A stretch of DNA of 64,000 nucleotides, from contig NZ_CP022203.1 of assembly GCF_002305895.1 (NCBI RefSeq), positions 1,218,501-1,282,500 of the forward strand. Direction: 5' to 3'. The notes beneath the pieces were generated by a model that was not told the origin of the DNA, made no database searches, and saw only the letters and a list, made by a program, of their open reading frames with translations. Origin of the DNA: Corallococcus macrosporus DSM 14697 (GTDB lineage: Bacteria; Myxococcota; Myxococcia; Myxococcales; Myxococcaceae). The position numbers and the translations under genes are program-made. This document shows, piece after piece, positions 17,096 through 26,100 of this stretch. Each line of letters starts with the position of its first letter. Position 1 is the stretch's first letter.

Positions 17096-18625
17096 ATGCG
17101 CGCGGCGTGGTTCGCGGTGGTGACGTTGATGTGTTTCCAGGTGGGGTGTGCGGCCCGGCAGGGAAGCACCTACAGTGACTTGTTCATCCCGGATGGGGAG
17201 GCCATCTACGAGCGGCCCCTGGAAGAGGTCTGGCCGGAGGTGCGGCGGTTCTTCACGGAGAACAAGCTGCCCTACAAGGAGGACAAGGGGAGCCTGGTGC
17301 TGGAGACGGACTGGCGCCAGGAGTTCGGAGGCTCGAAGATTTCGAGCTTCTGGCACCGGTACATGGTGCTGGGGAAGCGCGAGACGCCGACGACGAGCAA
17401 GCTGTGGATCATCCGCATCACCAAGAGCTCCAGTACGGCGCTGAGCCCTCCAGGACGGGAGATTGATTGGGGCACCAGCCGAATTGTAGGAACGTCCAGG
17501 GCGGACCGGGCGGCGAGTAGCCGGCTGGATACGGGAAGTGGCTCTGTTGCAACGAATCCAATTCTCAGCGTGGAGGACTGGGAAGACCGCATGGACGCGC
17601 CCCAGGGGGAGAACTCCTTCTTCGCGGGCTCGGGGCAGGGCTCGCGGGACCTGGTGATGGAGTGGCGGGTGTTCCGCTCCATCTCGCCGAAGCTGATGAA
17701 GGAGGAGAACGCGCCCAAGCCGGTGCAGGTGGCGGCGGCCCCGAATGCGAAGGGGGACACGTCGGCGATGGACTTCGAATGCGGCCTGCCGATTCTGGGC
17801 CTGGGCAAGCAGGTGAAGCCGGGCGGGGTGCTGCTGCTGGGAGAGATGCACGGCACGCACGAGGTGCCGCGCTTCGTGGCGCAGACGTCCTGCCAGACGG
17901 CGGTGGCGGGCACGCCGGTGACGGTGGGGCTGGAGCTGCCGCTGGAGAGCCAGACGCGCGTGTCGGCGTTCCTGGACAGCGCTGGGACGGAGGCTGACTG
18001 GCTGAAGCTGATGGAGGCGCCGTTCTGGCGCAGCCCGTATCCGGATGGGCGCAGCAGCGAGGCGGTGGCGAACCTGCTGGAGCAGTTGCGCCAGTTGCGC
18101 GCGCGTGGGCTGGACGTGGACCTCTTCGTGTTCGACTACCCGACGATGCAGGGGCAAGCGCGAGAGGACGCGATGGCGGCGACGGTGCGGCACCAGGTGG
18201 AGTCGGGCCCCAAGCGCTTCCACGTCATCCTGTCGGGCAACATCCACTCGCGCACCCGGAAGGGCCTGCCGTGGGACGAGTCCTTCAAGCCGATGGGGCT
18301 GTTGCTGAAGGACGCGCTGGACAGCGTGGTGTCGCTGGACATGGCGTACAACAGCGGGTCGGCGTGGATTTGCGCGGTGGACGGCAAGGGTGTGAAGGAC
18401 AAGCTGGACTGCGGCATCCGTGAGGCGAAGGGCCGGGACAACGGCGACCGTTTCTTCGTGCACACCTGGGGCGGCACCAACGGCGACGGCTACCACGGCG
18501 TCTTCTACGTGGGGGCGGTGAACGCGGCGGCGCCGGCGGTGCACAAGGGCCTGGGACGCCCGGGTGCGGGAGACAACTCCGGTGCGCCAAAGGAAGACCC
18601 GACGCCAATGCTCGCGTCGCATTGA
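17096..18625 (+). CDS. Lipoprotein paralog 2: BamC-like plus EreA/ChaN-like domain
   Basis: 509-aa lipoprotein. The signal peptide ends at CFQVGC, with Cys near residue 18. It has the same architecture as paralog 1: PLEEVWPEVRRFF helix-grip N-domain, then LLLGEMHGTHEVPRF, VGLELPLES, VDLFVFDYP and SGNIHSR in the C-domain. The linker at about 124-162 is longer than in paralog 1 and its codon use is less GC-rich than the flanks (codons such as att, gta, tgt). The ATG at 17096 has GGAGG 5 nt upstream; an upstream in-frame TTG overlaps that ribosome site and is unlikely. It shares its last 20 codons and terminator with paralog 1. Expected to be outer-membrane anchored or periplasmic. Confidence 0.72.
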   Translation: MRAAWFAVVTLMCFQVGCAARQGSTYSDLFIPDGEAIYERPLEEVWPEVRRFFTENKLPYKEDKGSLVLETDWRQEFGGSKISSFWHRYMVLGKRETPTTSKLWIIRITKSSSTALSPPGREIDWGTSRIVGTSRADRAASSRLDTGSGSVATNPILSVEDWEDRMDAPQGENSFFAGSGQGSRDLVMEWRVFRSISPKLMKEENAPKPVQVAAAPNAKGDTSAMDFECGLPILGLGKQVKPGGVLLLGEMHGTHEVPRFVAQTSCQTAVAGTPVTVGLELPLESQTRVSAFLDSAGTEADWLKLMEAPFWRSPYPDGRSSEAVANLLEQLRQLRARGLDVDLFVFDYPTMQGQAREDAMAATVRHQVESGPKRFHVILSGNIHSRTRKGLPWDESFKPMGLLLKDALDSVVSLDMAYNSGSAWICAVDGKGVKDKLDCGIREAKGRDNGDRFFVHTWGGTNGDGYHGVFYVGAVNAAAPAVHKGLGRPGAGDNSGAPKEDPTPMLASH

Positions 18626-18637
18626 CGGCTGGCGTGA

Positions 18638-18671
18638 CACGGGGCGCGCAGCGACTGCTGCGCGCCCCGTG
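18638..18671 (+). terminator. Terminator hairpin after paralog 2
   Basis: A perfect 15-bp stem (18638-18652 with 18657-18671) and 4-nt loop lie 13 bp after the paralog 2 stop and 22 bp before the hutF start. It should separate paralog 2 transcription from hutF, unless read-through occurs. Confidence 0.75.
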
Positions 18672-18692
18672 ACGGTGTCGTAAGTTGCCCGC

Positions 18693-20081
18693 GTGAGCGA
18701 CATCACCGTCTATCAGCCGGAGTACCTCTATACGGGCGGCCGGTTCCACGAAGGGCGCGGCCTCGCGGTCAGCGCTGATGGTCACATCCTGGCGCCGGAC
18801 GCCGTGCCCGAGGGCGCGCGCACTGTTCCGCTGCCGGGGCGGGCCTTGCTGCCGGGGCTCGTCAACGGGCACTCCCACGCGTTCCAGCGGCTCATCCGCG
18901 GGCGCACGGAGTACGTGGCATTCGGCCGGGAGGCGGACGACTTCTGGAGCTGGCGCGAGGCGATGTATCGCGCCGCCGAGTCGCTGAGTCCCGAGGACCT
19001 CTACGTCGCCTCGCGGCAGGCCTTCCTGGAGATGGCGTTAGCGGGCATCACCACCGTGGGGGAGTTCCACTACATCCACCATCAGGTGGACGGGGCGCCG
19101 TACGCGGACCGCAACACGTTGGCGCACGCGGTGATTCGCGCCGCGCGGGACGTAGGGCTGCGCATCTGTCTGCTGCGCGTGGGGTACGCCCGTGCGGGCT
19201 TCGGTGTGGCGGCCAATCCGCGGCAGCGGCGGTTCATCGACCCGGACGTGGAGACGTTCCTCGGCTCGGCGGAGGCGCTGGTTCGCGAGGTGCGCTCCGA
19301 CACGGCGGTCAGCGTGGGGCTCGCCCCGCACAGCGTGCGCGCGGTGACGCGGGAGTGGCTGGCGGCGCTCGCGGGCTCGTCCGTGCGGAGCCTGCCCGTC
19401 CATATGCATGTGGCGGAGCAGCCGAAGGAGATTGAAGCCTGTCTGGCGGAGCACGGCCGCAGGCCGGTGGAGCTGCTGTCGGACCTGGGCCTGCTGGGGC
19501 CGGGCTTCACGGCGGTGCACGGCGTCCACCTGACGGACGAGGAGGTGGCCCTGCTGGGCCGGGCGCAGGCCACGGTGTGCGCGTGTCCTTCCACGGAGCG
19601 GAACCTGGGGGACGGCATCGTCCCCGCGGATGCGCTGGTGAAGGCGGGGGCCCGCATCAGCCTGGGGTCGGACAGTCAGGCGACGGTGGACCTGCTGGAC
19701 GAGGCCCGGCAGGTGGAAGGGCACCTGCGGCTGGCGCGGCTGCGGCGCGCTGTGTTGGACCCGGGCACGGGCGCCATGGACGGGCTGGCGGCGCGGCTCC
19801 TGGGCATGGCCACCGTGGACGGCGCGCGGAGCCTGGGGCTGCCCACCGGCGTCCTGGAGGCAGGGGCGCCCGCGGACTTCTTCACAGTAGACCTGCATCA
19901 TCCGTCGCTCGTGGGGGCGCTGCCGGCGTCACTGTTGCCCGCAATCGTGCTGGGCGCGGAGAAGGCGGCGGTGCGCGACGTGGTGGTGGGCGGGCGCGAG
20001 GTCGTCCGCGAAGGCCGACATGCGCTCGCGGAAGAGAGTGGCCGCGCCTTCCAGGCGTTGTCGCGCGCACTGTACGCCTGA
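18693..20081 (+). CDS. hutF: Formimidoylglutamate deiminase
   Basis: 462-aa amidohydrolase-superfamily enzyme that converts N-formimidoyl-L-glutamate to N-formyl-L-glutamate and ammonia in histidine breakdown. Motifs: metal ligands in NGHSHAFQR (H60, H62), the HutF-typical DFWSWREAMY and VGEFHYIHH segments, metal His in HMHVAEQ and VHGVHLTDEE, and the metal Asp region SLGSDSQATVDLLDEAR. Length is usual for the family. The GTG start directly follows a terminator hairpin; no strong ribosome site is seen. No other hut genes lie in the window. It sits between two paralogous lipoproteins and seems to have been carried along in their duplication, so a functional link to them is uncertain. Confidence 0.9.
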   Translation: MSDITVYQPEYLYTGGRFHEGRGLAVSADGHILAPDAVPEGARTVPLPGRALLPGLVNGHSHAFQRLIRGRTEYVAFGREADDFWSWREAMYRAAESLSPEDLYVASRQAFLEMALAGITTVGEFHYIHHQVDGAPYADRNTLAHAVIRAARDVGLRICLLRVGYARAGFGVAANPRQRRFIDPDVETFLGSAEALVREVRSDTAVSVGLAPHSVRAVTREWLAALAGSSVRSLPVHMHVAEQPKEIEACLAEHGRRPVELLSDLGLLGPGFTAVHGVHLTDEEVALLGRAQATVCACPSTERNLGDGIVPADALVKAGARISLGSDSQATVDLLDEARQVEGHLRLARLRRAVLDPGTGAMDGLAARLLGMATVDGARSLGLPTGVLEAGAPADFFTVDLHHPSLVGALPASLLPAIVLGAEKAAVRDVVVGGREVVREGRHALAEESGRAFQALSRALYA

Positions 20082-20099
20082 GCGGGGCGGTTCCTCGTC

Positions 20100-20106
20100 G
20101 ATATGT
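20100..20106 (+). promoter_or_regulatory. Conserved GATATGT motif upstream of paralog 3
   Basis: Third occurrence of the motif, 58 bp before the paralog 3 ATG and 18 bp after the hutF stop. The identical spacing to paralog 2 despite diverged surrounding bases is the main evidence for function. Confidence 0.4.
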
Positions 20107-20126
20107 CATTGCGGCATGACGCGTTT

Positions 20127-20154
20127 CTCCTCCGGGAGTTGATTCCCGGAGGGG
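20127..20154 (+). promoter_or_regulatory. Hairpin sequestering the ribosome binding site of paralog 3
   Basis: Bases 20129-20137 pair perfectly with 20144-20152, and one G-U plus one G-C pair extend the stem to 11 bp; the loop is 6 nt. The GGAGG ribosome binding site at 20148-20152 lies wholly in the 3' arm, 5 nt before the ATG at 20158. Translation of paralog 3 is therefore probably limited unless the hairpin opens. Paralogs 1 and 2 lack an equivalent strong hairpin. Confidence 0.5.
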
Positions 20155-20157
20155 TCG

Positions 20158-21687
20158 ATGCGCGCGACGTGGTTCGCGGTGGTGACGTTGATGTGTTTCC
20201 AGGTGGGGTGTGCGGCCCGGCAGGGAAGCACCTACAGCGACTTGTTCATCCCGGATGGGGAGGCCATCTACGAGCGGCCCCTGGAAGAGGTCTGGCCGGA
20301 GGTGCGGCGGTTCTTCACGGAGAACAAGCTGCCCTACAAGGAGGACGAGGGGAGCCTGGTGCTGGAGACGGACTGGCGCCAGGAGTTCGGCGGCTCGAAG
20401 ATTTCGAGCTTCTGGCACCGGTACATGGTGCTGGGAAAGCGCGAGACGCCGACGACGAGCAAGCTGTGGATCATCCGCATCACCAAGAGCTCCAGTACGG
20501 CGCTGAGCCCTCCGGGCCGGGAGATTGATTGGGGCGTCACGCGCGCTGTTGGATTGGGGCCTGGCAGCCAGAATCAAATTGATGTCAACGCCGGCACCGG
20601 CTCTGTCGCCGCCGAACCGGGACTCAGCGTGGAGGACTTCGAGGACCGGTTCGACACGCCCCAGGGGGAGAACTCCTTCTTCGCGGGCTCGGGGCAGGGC
20701 TCACGGGACCTCGTCATGGAGTGGCGGGTGTTCCGCTCCATCTCGCCGAAGCTGATGAAGGAGGAGAACGCGCCCAAGCCGGTGCAGGTGGCGGTGGCCC
20801 CGAATGCGAAGGGGGGCTCGACGGCGATGGACTTCGAATGCGGCCTGCCGATTCTGGGCCTGGGCAAGCAGGTGAAGCCGGGCGGGGTGCTGCTGCTGGG
20901 GGAGATGCACGGCACGCACGAGGTGCCGCGCTTCGTGGCGCAGACGTCCTGCCAGACGGCGGTGGCGGGCACGCCGGTGACGGTGGGGCTGGAGCTGCCG
21001 CTGGAGAGCCAGACGCGCGTGTCGGCGTTCCTGGACAGCGCTGGGACGGAGGCTGACTGGCTGAAGCTGATGGAGGCGCCGTTCTGGCGCAGCCCGTACC
21101 CGGATGGGCGCAGCAGCGAGGCGGTGGCGAACCTGCTGGAGCAGTTGCGCCAGTTGCGCGCGCGTGGGCTGGACGTGGACCTCTTCGTGTTCGACTACCC
21201 GACGATGCAGGGGCAGGCGCGCGAGGACGCGATGGCGGCGACGGTGCGGCACCAGGTGGAGTCGGGCCCCAGGCGCTTCCACGTCATCCTGTCGGGAAAC
21301 ATCCACTCGCGCACCCGGAAGGGGCTGCCGTGGGACACGTCCTTCAAGCCGATGGGGCTGTTGCTGAAGGACGCGCTGGACAGCGTGGTGTCGCTGGACA
21401 TGGCGTACAACAGCGGCTCGGCGTGGATTTGCGCGGTGGACGGCAAGGGTGTGAAGGACACGCTGGACTGCGGCATCCGTGAGACGAAGGGCCGGGACAA
21501 CGGCGACCGTTTCTTCGTGCACACCTGGGGCGGCACCAACGGCGACGGCTACCACGGCGTCTTCTACGTGGGGGCGGTGAACGCGGCGGCGCCGGCGGTG
21601 CACAAGGGCCTGGGACGGCCGGGCGCGGGGGACAAGTCGCTGTCTCCGATGGAGGCGCCCGTGCCCAGGCTGGCCGTCGTTCGCTGA
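20158..21687 (+). CDS. Lipoprotein paralog 3: BamC-like plus EreA/ChaN-like domain
   Basis: 509-aa lipoprotein that matches paralog 2 over nearly all of the signal peptide, N-domain and C-domain, including LLLGEMHGTHEVPRF and SGNIHSR. It differs strongly in the linker (about residues 125-160, rich in Gly/Asn/Gln) and in the last 15 residues, which read SLSPMEAPVPRLAVVR instead of the SGAPKEDPTPM ending of paralogs 1 and 2. The lipobox Cys is near residue 18. Its ribosome site is buried in a hairpin, so its expression may be controlled differently from that of its sisters. Function unknown; a hydrolase or ligand-binding role at the outer membrane is inferred from the EreA/ChaN-like motifs. Confidence 0.72.
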   Translation: MRATWFAVVTLMCFQVGCAARQGSTYSDLFIPDGEAIYERPLEEVWPEVRRFFTENKLPYKEDEGSLVLETDWRQEFGGSKISSFWHRYMVLGKRETPTTSKLWIIRITKSSSTALSPPGREIDWGVTRAVGLGPGSQNQIDVNAGTGSVAAEPGLSVEDFEDRFDTPQGENSFFAGSGQGSRDLVMEWRVFRSISPKLMKEENAPKPVQVAVAPNAKGGSTAMDFECGLPILGLGKQVKPGGVLLLGEMHGTHEVPRFVAQTSCQTAVAGTPVTVGLELPLESQTRVSAFLDSAGTEADWLKLMEAPFWRSPYPDGRSSEAVANLLEQLRQLRARGLDVDLFVFDYPTMQGQAREDAMAATVRHQVESGPRRFHVILSGNIHSRTRKGLPWDTSFKPMGLLLKDALDSVVSLDMAYNSGSAWICAVDGKGVKDTLDCGIRETKGRDNGDRFFVHTWGGTNGDGYHGVFYVGAVNAAAPAVHKGLGRPGAGDKSLSPMEAPVPRLAVVR

Positions 21688-21760
21688 GTGGACTTGGGGG
21701 AGGGAAGGGCCTTCCGGGGGCTGGCGTGCCGTGGCATGACCGTCCCCGGAGGTCTTACCC

Positions 21761-22903
21761 ATGAGTGACACGCTGCCCGCGCTGCGGGCCACCCTGACGG
21801 AGTTGGTGGCGATGGACACCACGTCCTTCCGCCCCAACGCTCCGCTCATCGACTACGCGCAGGCGCGCCTGGAGGCCGCGGGCTTCAGCGCGGAGCGCCA
21901 GAAGTTCACGGACGACGCGGGCGTGGAGAAGGTGAACCTCATCGCGGTGAAGGGCGGCACCGGCTCCGGCCGCGCCGCGCTGGCCCTGGTGGGGCACTCC
22001 GACTGTGTGCCGTATGACGCGGCCTGGACGGACGCGCTGCGGCTCACGGAGAAGGACGGGCGGCTCTACGCGCGCGGCGCGTGTGACACCAAGGGCTTCA
22101 TCGCCTGCGCGCTGCACGCGGCGCTGAACGCCAGGGACTTGAATGCCCCGCTGATGGTGGTCCTCACCGCCGACGAGGAGGTCGGCCTGACGGGGGCCAA
22201 GAAGCTGGTGGAGGCCGGCCTGGGCCGCGCGCGGCACGCGATTGTCGGCGAGCCCACGCGCCTCATCCCGGTGCGCGCCAACAAGGGCTACTGCCTGGCG
22301 GAGGTGGAGGTGCGGGGGAAGGAAGGGCACAGCGCGTATCCGGACTCGGGCGCGTCGGCCATCTTCCGCGCGGGGCGCTTCCTCCAGCGCCTGGAGCACC
22401 TGGCGCTGACGGTGCTGCGGGAGGACCGCGACGAGGGCTTCCAGCCGCCCTTCACCACCGTCAACGTGGGCGTCATCCAGGGCGGCAAGGCCAAGAATGT
22501 CATCCCCGGCGCCTGCCGCTTCGTCGTGGAGTGGCGGCCCATCCCCGGTCAGCCGCCGGAGCGCGTGTCTCAGCTCCTGGAGACCATCCGCCAGGAGCTG
22601 GTGCGGGATGAGCCCGCCTTCGAGGCGCACATCCAGGTGGTGCGCACGGACCGCGGGGTGAATACGCGCGCGGACGCGGAGGTGGTGCGCTTCCTCGCCG
22701 AGGCCAGCGGCAACGCACCGGAGACGGTGTCCTTCGGCACGGAGGCGCCGCAGATGACGGAGCTGGGCGCGGAGGCGGTGGTGTTCGGCCCCGGCGACAT
22801 CCGCGTGGCGCACCAGACGGGTGAGTACGTCCCGGTGGAGGATCTGGTGCGCTGCGAGGCCGTCCTGGCGCGCGCCGTGGCCCACTTCTGCGGCGGACGC
22901 TGA
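21761..22903 (+). CDS. argE: Acetylornithine deacetylase (M20 peptidase family)
   Basis: 380-aa cytosolic M20-family metalloenzyme that removes acetate from N-acetylornithine in arginine synthesis. Key motifs: first metal site VGHSDCVP, bridging Asp in ARGACDTKG, catalytic Glu pair in TADEEVG, GEPT, dimerisation-domain KEGHSA, and the C-terminal metal His region VAHQTGEYVPVEDL. Length fits ArgE rather than longer dipeptidases, but a close relative such as succinyl-diaminopimelate desuccinylase cannot be excluded by motifs alone. The ATG has GGAGG 8 nt upstream. The gene is monocistronic and convergent with mfd. Confidence 0.85.
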   Translation: MSDTLPALRATLTELVAMDTTSFRPNAPLIDYAQARLEAAGFSAERQKFTDDAGVEKVNLIAVKGGTGSGRAALALVGHSDCVPYDAAWTDALRLTEKDGRLYARGACDTKGFIACALHAALNARDLNAPLMVVLTADEEVGLTGAKKLVEAGLGRARHAIVGEPTRLIPVRANKGYCLAEVEVRGKEGHSAYPDSGASAIFRAGRFLQRLEHLALTVLREDRDEGFQPPFTTVNVGVIQGGKAKNVIPGACRFVVEWRPIPGQPPERVSQLLETIRQELVRDEPAFEAHIQVVRTDRGVNTRADAEVVRFLAEASGNAPETVSFGTEAPQMTELGAEAVVFGPGDIRVAHQTGEYVPVEDLVRCEAVLARAVAHFCGGR

Positions 22904-22941
22904 GCCCGCGAGCGCCTCACCTGGTACGTGGCAGGTGTGAA

Positions 22942-22966
22942 GCCACGGGGCCTGCTCCCCCGTGGC
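22942..22966. terminator. Hairpin terminator between argE and mfd
   Basis: A perfect 9-bp stem (22942-22950 with 22958-22966) and 7-nt loop lie 38 bp after the argE stop, in the 215-bp gap between two convergent genes. No T tract is present. It serves argE most directly; the rest of the gap is GC-rich with nothing else recognisable. Confidence 0.55.
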
Positions 22967-23118
22967 GGCCAGGGGCGCGCCGCCGTGGCCCCGCGCCGCG
23001 CGCATGTTGCAGTCCGGCGTTGACGGTGGCGGGTTGTCCGCTGCCTGGCCTCGCTCGGGCAGAGGCAACCGCGCCCTGGCGCGAGCTCCCGGCGGCGAAG
23101 GACCGCCGAGGCTCGCGC

Positions 23119-26100
23119 CTACGCCTGCGGCAGGGCGCAGTGGCTCAAGTCCCTGAGCACCTTCTTGGCCTCGGCGATGAGGTCGTGGCCGCTGGCCCCC
23201 TGCGGCGCGCGGGCGATGAGCTTCATGTCCGGGGTGAGCCGGTAGACGCCCTTGGAGCGCTGCACCAGCCCCGCGACCTTGGGGCCATCCAGCAGCGCGT
23301 CCGCGCCCAGCGTCACCACCAGCCGGGTGGTGCCCACCTCCAGCCCGCGCAGGCGCAGATCGCGCATGTCGATTTTCAGCAGCGTCAGCTCGGACAGGTG
23401 GTCCACCTCGTCGGGGGCCTCGCCGTAGCGGTCCACCAGCTCCGCGCGCAGGTCCGTGACTTCGTCCGGGTGGCTGGCCTGGCTGAAGCGCTTGTAGAAG
23501 ACGAGCCGCTGGTGGACGTCGCTGACGTAGTCATCCGGGATGAGCGCCGGCATGGGCAGCGTGACGTCCGGTTCAATCTGCACCTTGGGCGGCTGGCCCT
23601 GCATCTCCGCGACGGCCTCCTCCAGGAGCTGCGCGTACATGTCGAAGCCAATCTCGGCGATGGCGCCCGACTGCTTGTCGCCCAGCAGGTTGCCCGCGCC
23701 GCGAATCTCCAAGTCGTGGCTGGCGATGGAGAATCCCGCGCCCAGCTCGGTGAAGTTCTGGAGCACCTCCAGGCGCCGCTGCGCGTCCTTCGTCACCGCG
23801 CGCCGTGACGGCACCAGCAGGTACGCGTACGCGCGCTCCTTGGAGCGGCCCACGCGGCCCCGGAGCTGGTAGAGCTGCGCCAGGCCGAACTGGTCCGCGC
23901 GGTTCACAATCATCGTGTTGGCGCTGGAGATGTCGATGCCGCTCTCGATGATGCTGGTGCACAGCAGCACCTGGTACTTCTTCTCCGTGAAGGCCAGCAT
24001 CACCTTCTCCAACTGCCCCTCGCCCATCTGCCCGTGCGCCACGCCGATGGTGACCTGGGGGACCAGCGCGCGGAGCTGCGTCTCGATGGACGGCAGCGAC
24101 TCCACGCGGTTGTGGACGAAGAACACCTGACCGCCGCGCGCCACCTCGCGTTCAATCGCCTCCTTCACCACCTGGTCCTCGTACTTCATGACGAAGGTGC
24201 GGATGGCCCGGCGGTCCTGCGGCGGCGTGGCGATGATGCTCATGTCGCGCACGCCGGACATGCTCATGTGCAGCGTGCGGGGGATGGGCGTGGCCGTCAG
24301 CGTCAGCACGTCAATCTGGGAGCGCCACTTCTTCAGCGACTCCTTCTGCTTCACGCCGAAGCGCTGCTCCTCGTCGACAATCATCAGGCCCAGGTCCTTG
24401 AAGGCCACCTCGCCGCCCAGCAGCTTGTGCGTGCCGATGAGGATGTCGACCTTGCCCTCCTTGGCGCGCTTGAGGACCTCCCGCACCTCCGGCGCCTTCT
24501 TCAGGCCGGAGATGACCTCCACCGTGACGGGGTAGTCCTTGAAGCGCTTCTTGAAGGAGAGGAAGTGCTGCTGCGCCAGCACGGTGGTGGGCACCAGCAC
24601 CGCCACCTGCTTGCGGTCCAGCGCGGCCTTGAAGGCGGCGCGCATGGCCACCTCCGTCTTGCCGTAGCCCACGTCGCCGCAGACGAGCCGGTCCATGGGC
24701 TCGGCCTTCTGCATGTCCGCCAGCACGTCCTCAATCGCCTTGGCCTGGTCCGGCGTCTCCTCGAACTCGAAGTCCGCCTCGAACTGGGCGAAGTACCGGT
24801 CCGGCGCGCTGAAGGCGTGGCCCGGGTGCGCCTTGCGCGCGGCGGCAATCTGGAGGAGCTCCGCCGCCATCTTGAGGAGCTGCTCCTTGACGCGCTTCTT
24901 CGTCTTCTCCCAGCTCGTGGTGCCCAGCTTGTCGAGCTGCACCTGCGACGGGTCGCCGCCGGAGAACTTCTGGATGAGCCGCATGCGGCCCACCGGCAGG
25001 TAGATTTTGTCCCGGCCCGCGTACTCCAGGATGAGGAAGTCCCCGGGCACGCCGTTGACCTCCATCTTCGTCAGGCCCGCATAGCGGCCGATGCCGAAGT
25101 CGGTGTGGACGATGAGGTCTCCTTCCTTCAGGTCCCCGAAGCCCGCGCCGAACGCGTCCAGCTTCTTGCTGCGCCGAGGCCTGCGGCGCGCGCGCACGCC
25201 GAAAATCTCCTCGTCCGCCAGCACCGCCAGGCCGCCCGGCCCATCCACGAAGCCGTGGCTCACCTCGCCCGTGAAGAGGTGCGCGCGGATGGACGGCTCG
25301 TACAGCGACGTGGCGTCCTCCAGCGGCTCCGTGTGGACCTTCACCACCACGTTGCGGTCCATCAGCAGCCGCTTCAGCCGGTCCGCCTGGCTCAGCGTGC
25401 CGCACGCCACCACGCAGGCCACGCGCAGCTCGCGCCAGCGCTCCAGCCGCTCCACCAGCGGGGACAGCGCGCCCTCCTCGCCGTGGTGCGCGAGGATGGC
25501 CTCGCGCAAATCCTGGGTGCCGCCGAAGCTGAAGTGCACCGGCGGGCGCTCCGTCTGCGCCAGCGACAGGCCGCCGCCCTCCAGCACGCGGAACCCCTGC
25601 AGCCGCTGGCCCACGTCCTCGCGGGAGAGGAAGTGCTCCCCGGGCGGGCAGATGAGCTCCTGCCGGGCCTCGGCCGCGCTGTGCGAACGCTCCAGCTCCT
25701 CCCACAGCGTGTCCGCCGCGCGCTCCTGTCCCAGCGGGTCATCCAGGTAGAGGACGGGCGCCTCGGGGCTCCAGTCGCGCAGGAAGTCGAACAGCGTGGC
25801 CAGCCCGCCCTCGAAGAAGCCGGGCAGCAGGCCCTCCAGGCCGAAGCCGGGCAGGCCCTCGCGCAGGGCGTCCAGGTGCTCGCGCAGCTTGATGGTGGGC
25901 AGGTTGATGCGGTCGGCCACCGCGCGGGCGGCGGACTCGGCGCGCGGGCGCGTCTCGTCGGTGAGCAGCACCTCGCGCGCGGGCACCAGGTCCACTTCCT
26001 TCAGCGCGTCCACGGTGCGCTGGGACTGCGGGTCGAAGGCGCGGATGGACTCGATGGTGTCGCCGAAGAACTCCAGGCGGACGGGCTTGTCGTAGAGCGG

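Larger units (their letters stand above)
15366..21687 (+). repeat. Amplified gene array: three lipoprotein paralogs around hutF
   Basis: The array holds three long direct repeats. Copies 2 and 3 (from about 17038 and 20100) are nearly identical over most of about 1.5 kb, except for a divergent internal patch (about 17465-17580 and 20527-20640) and the last 60 bp. Copies 1 and 2 share the C-terminal coding end and the following terminator hairpin. The hutF 3' end directly precedes copy 3, and a short relic of the same end precedes copy 2. The simplest reading is tandem duplication of a lipoprotein-terminator-hutF unit, with later deletion of one hutF. Confidence 0.8.
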
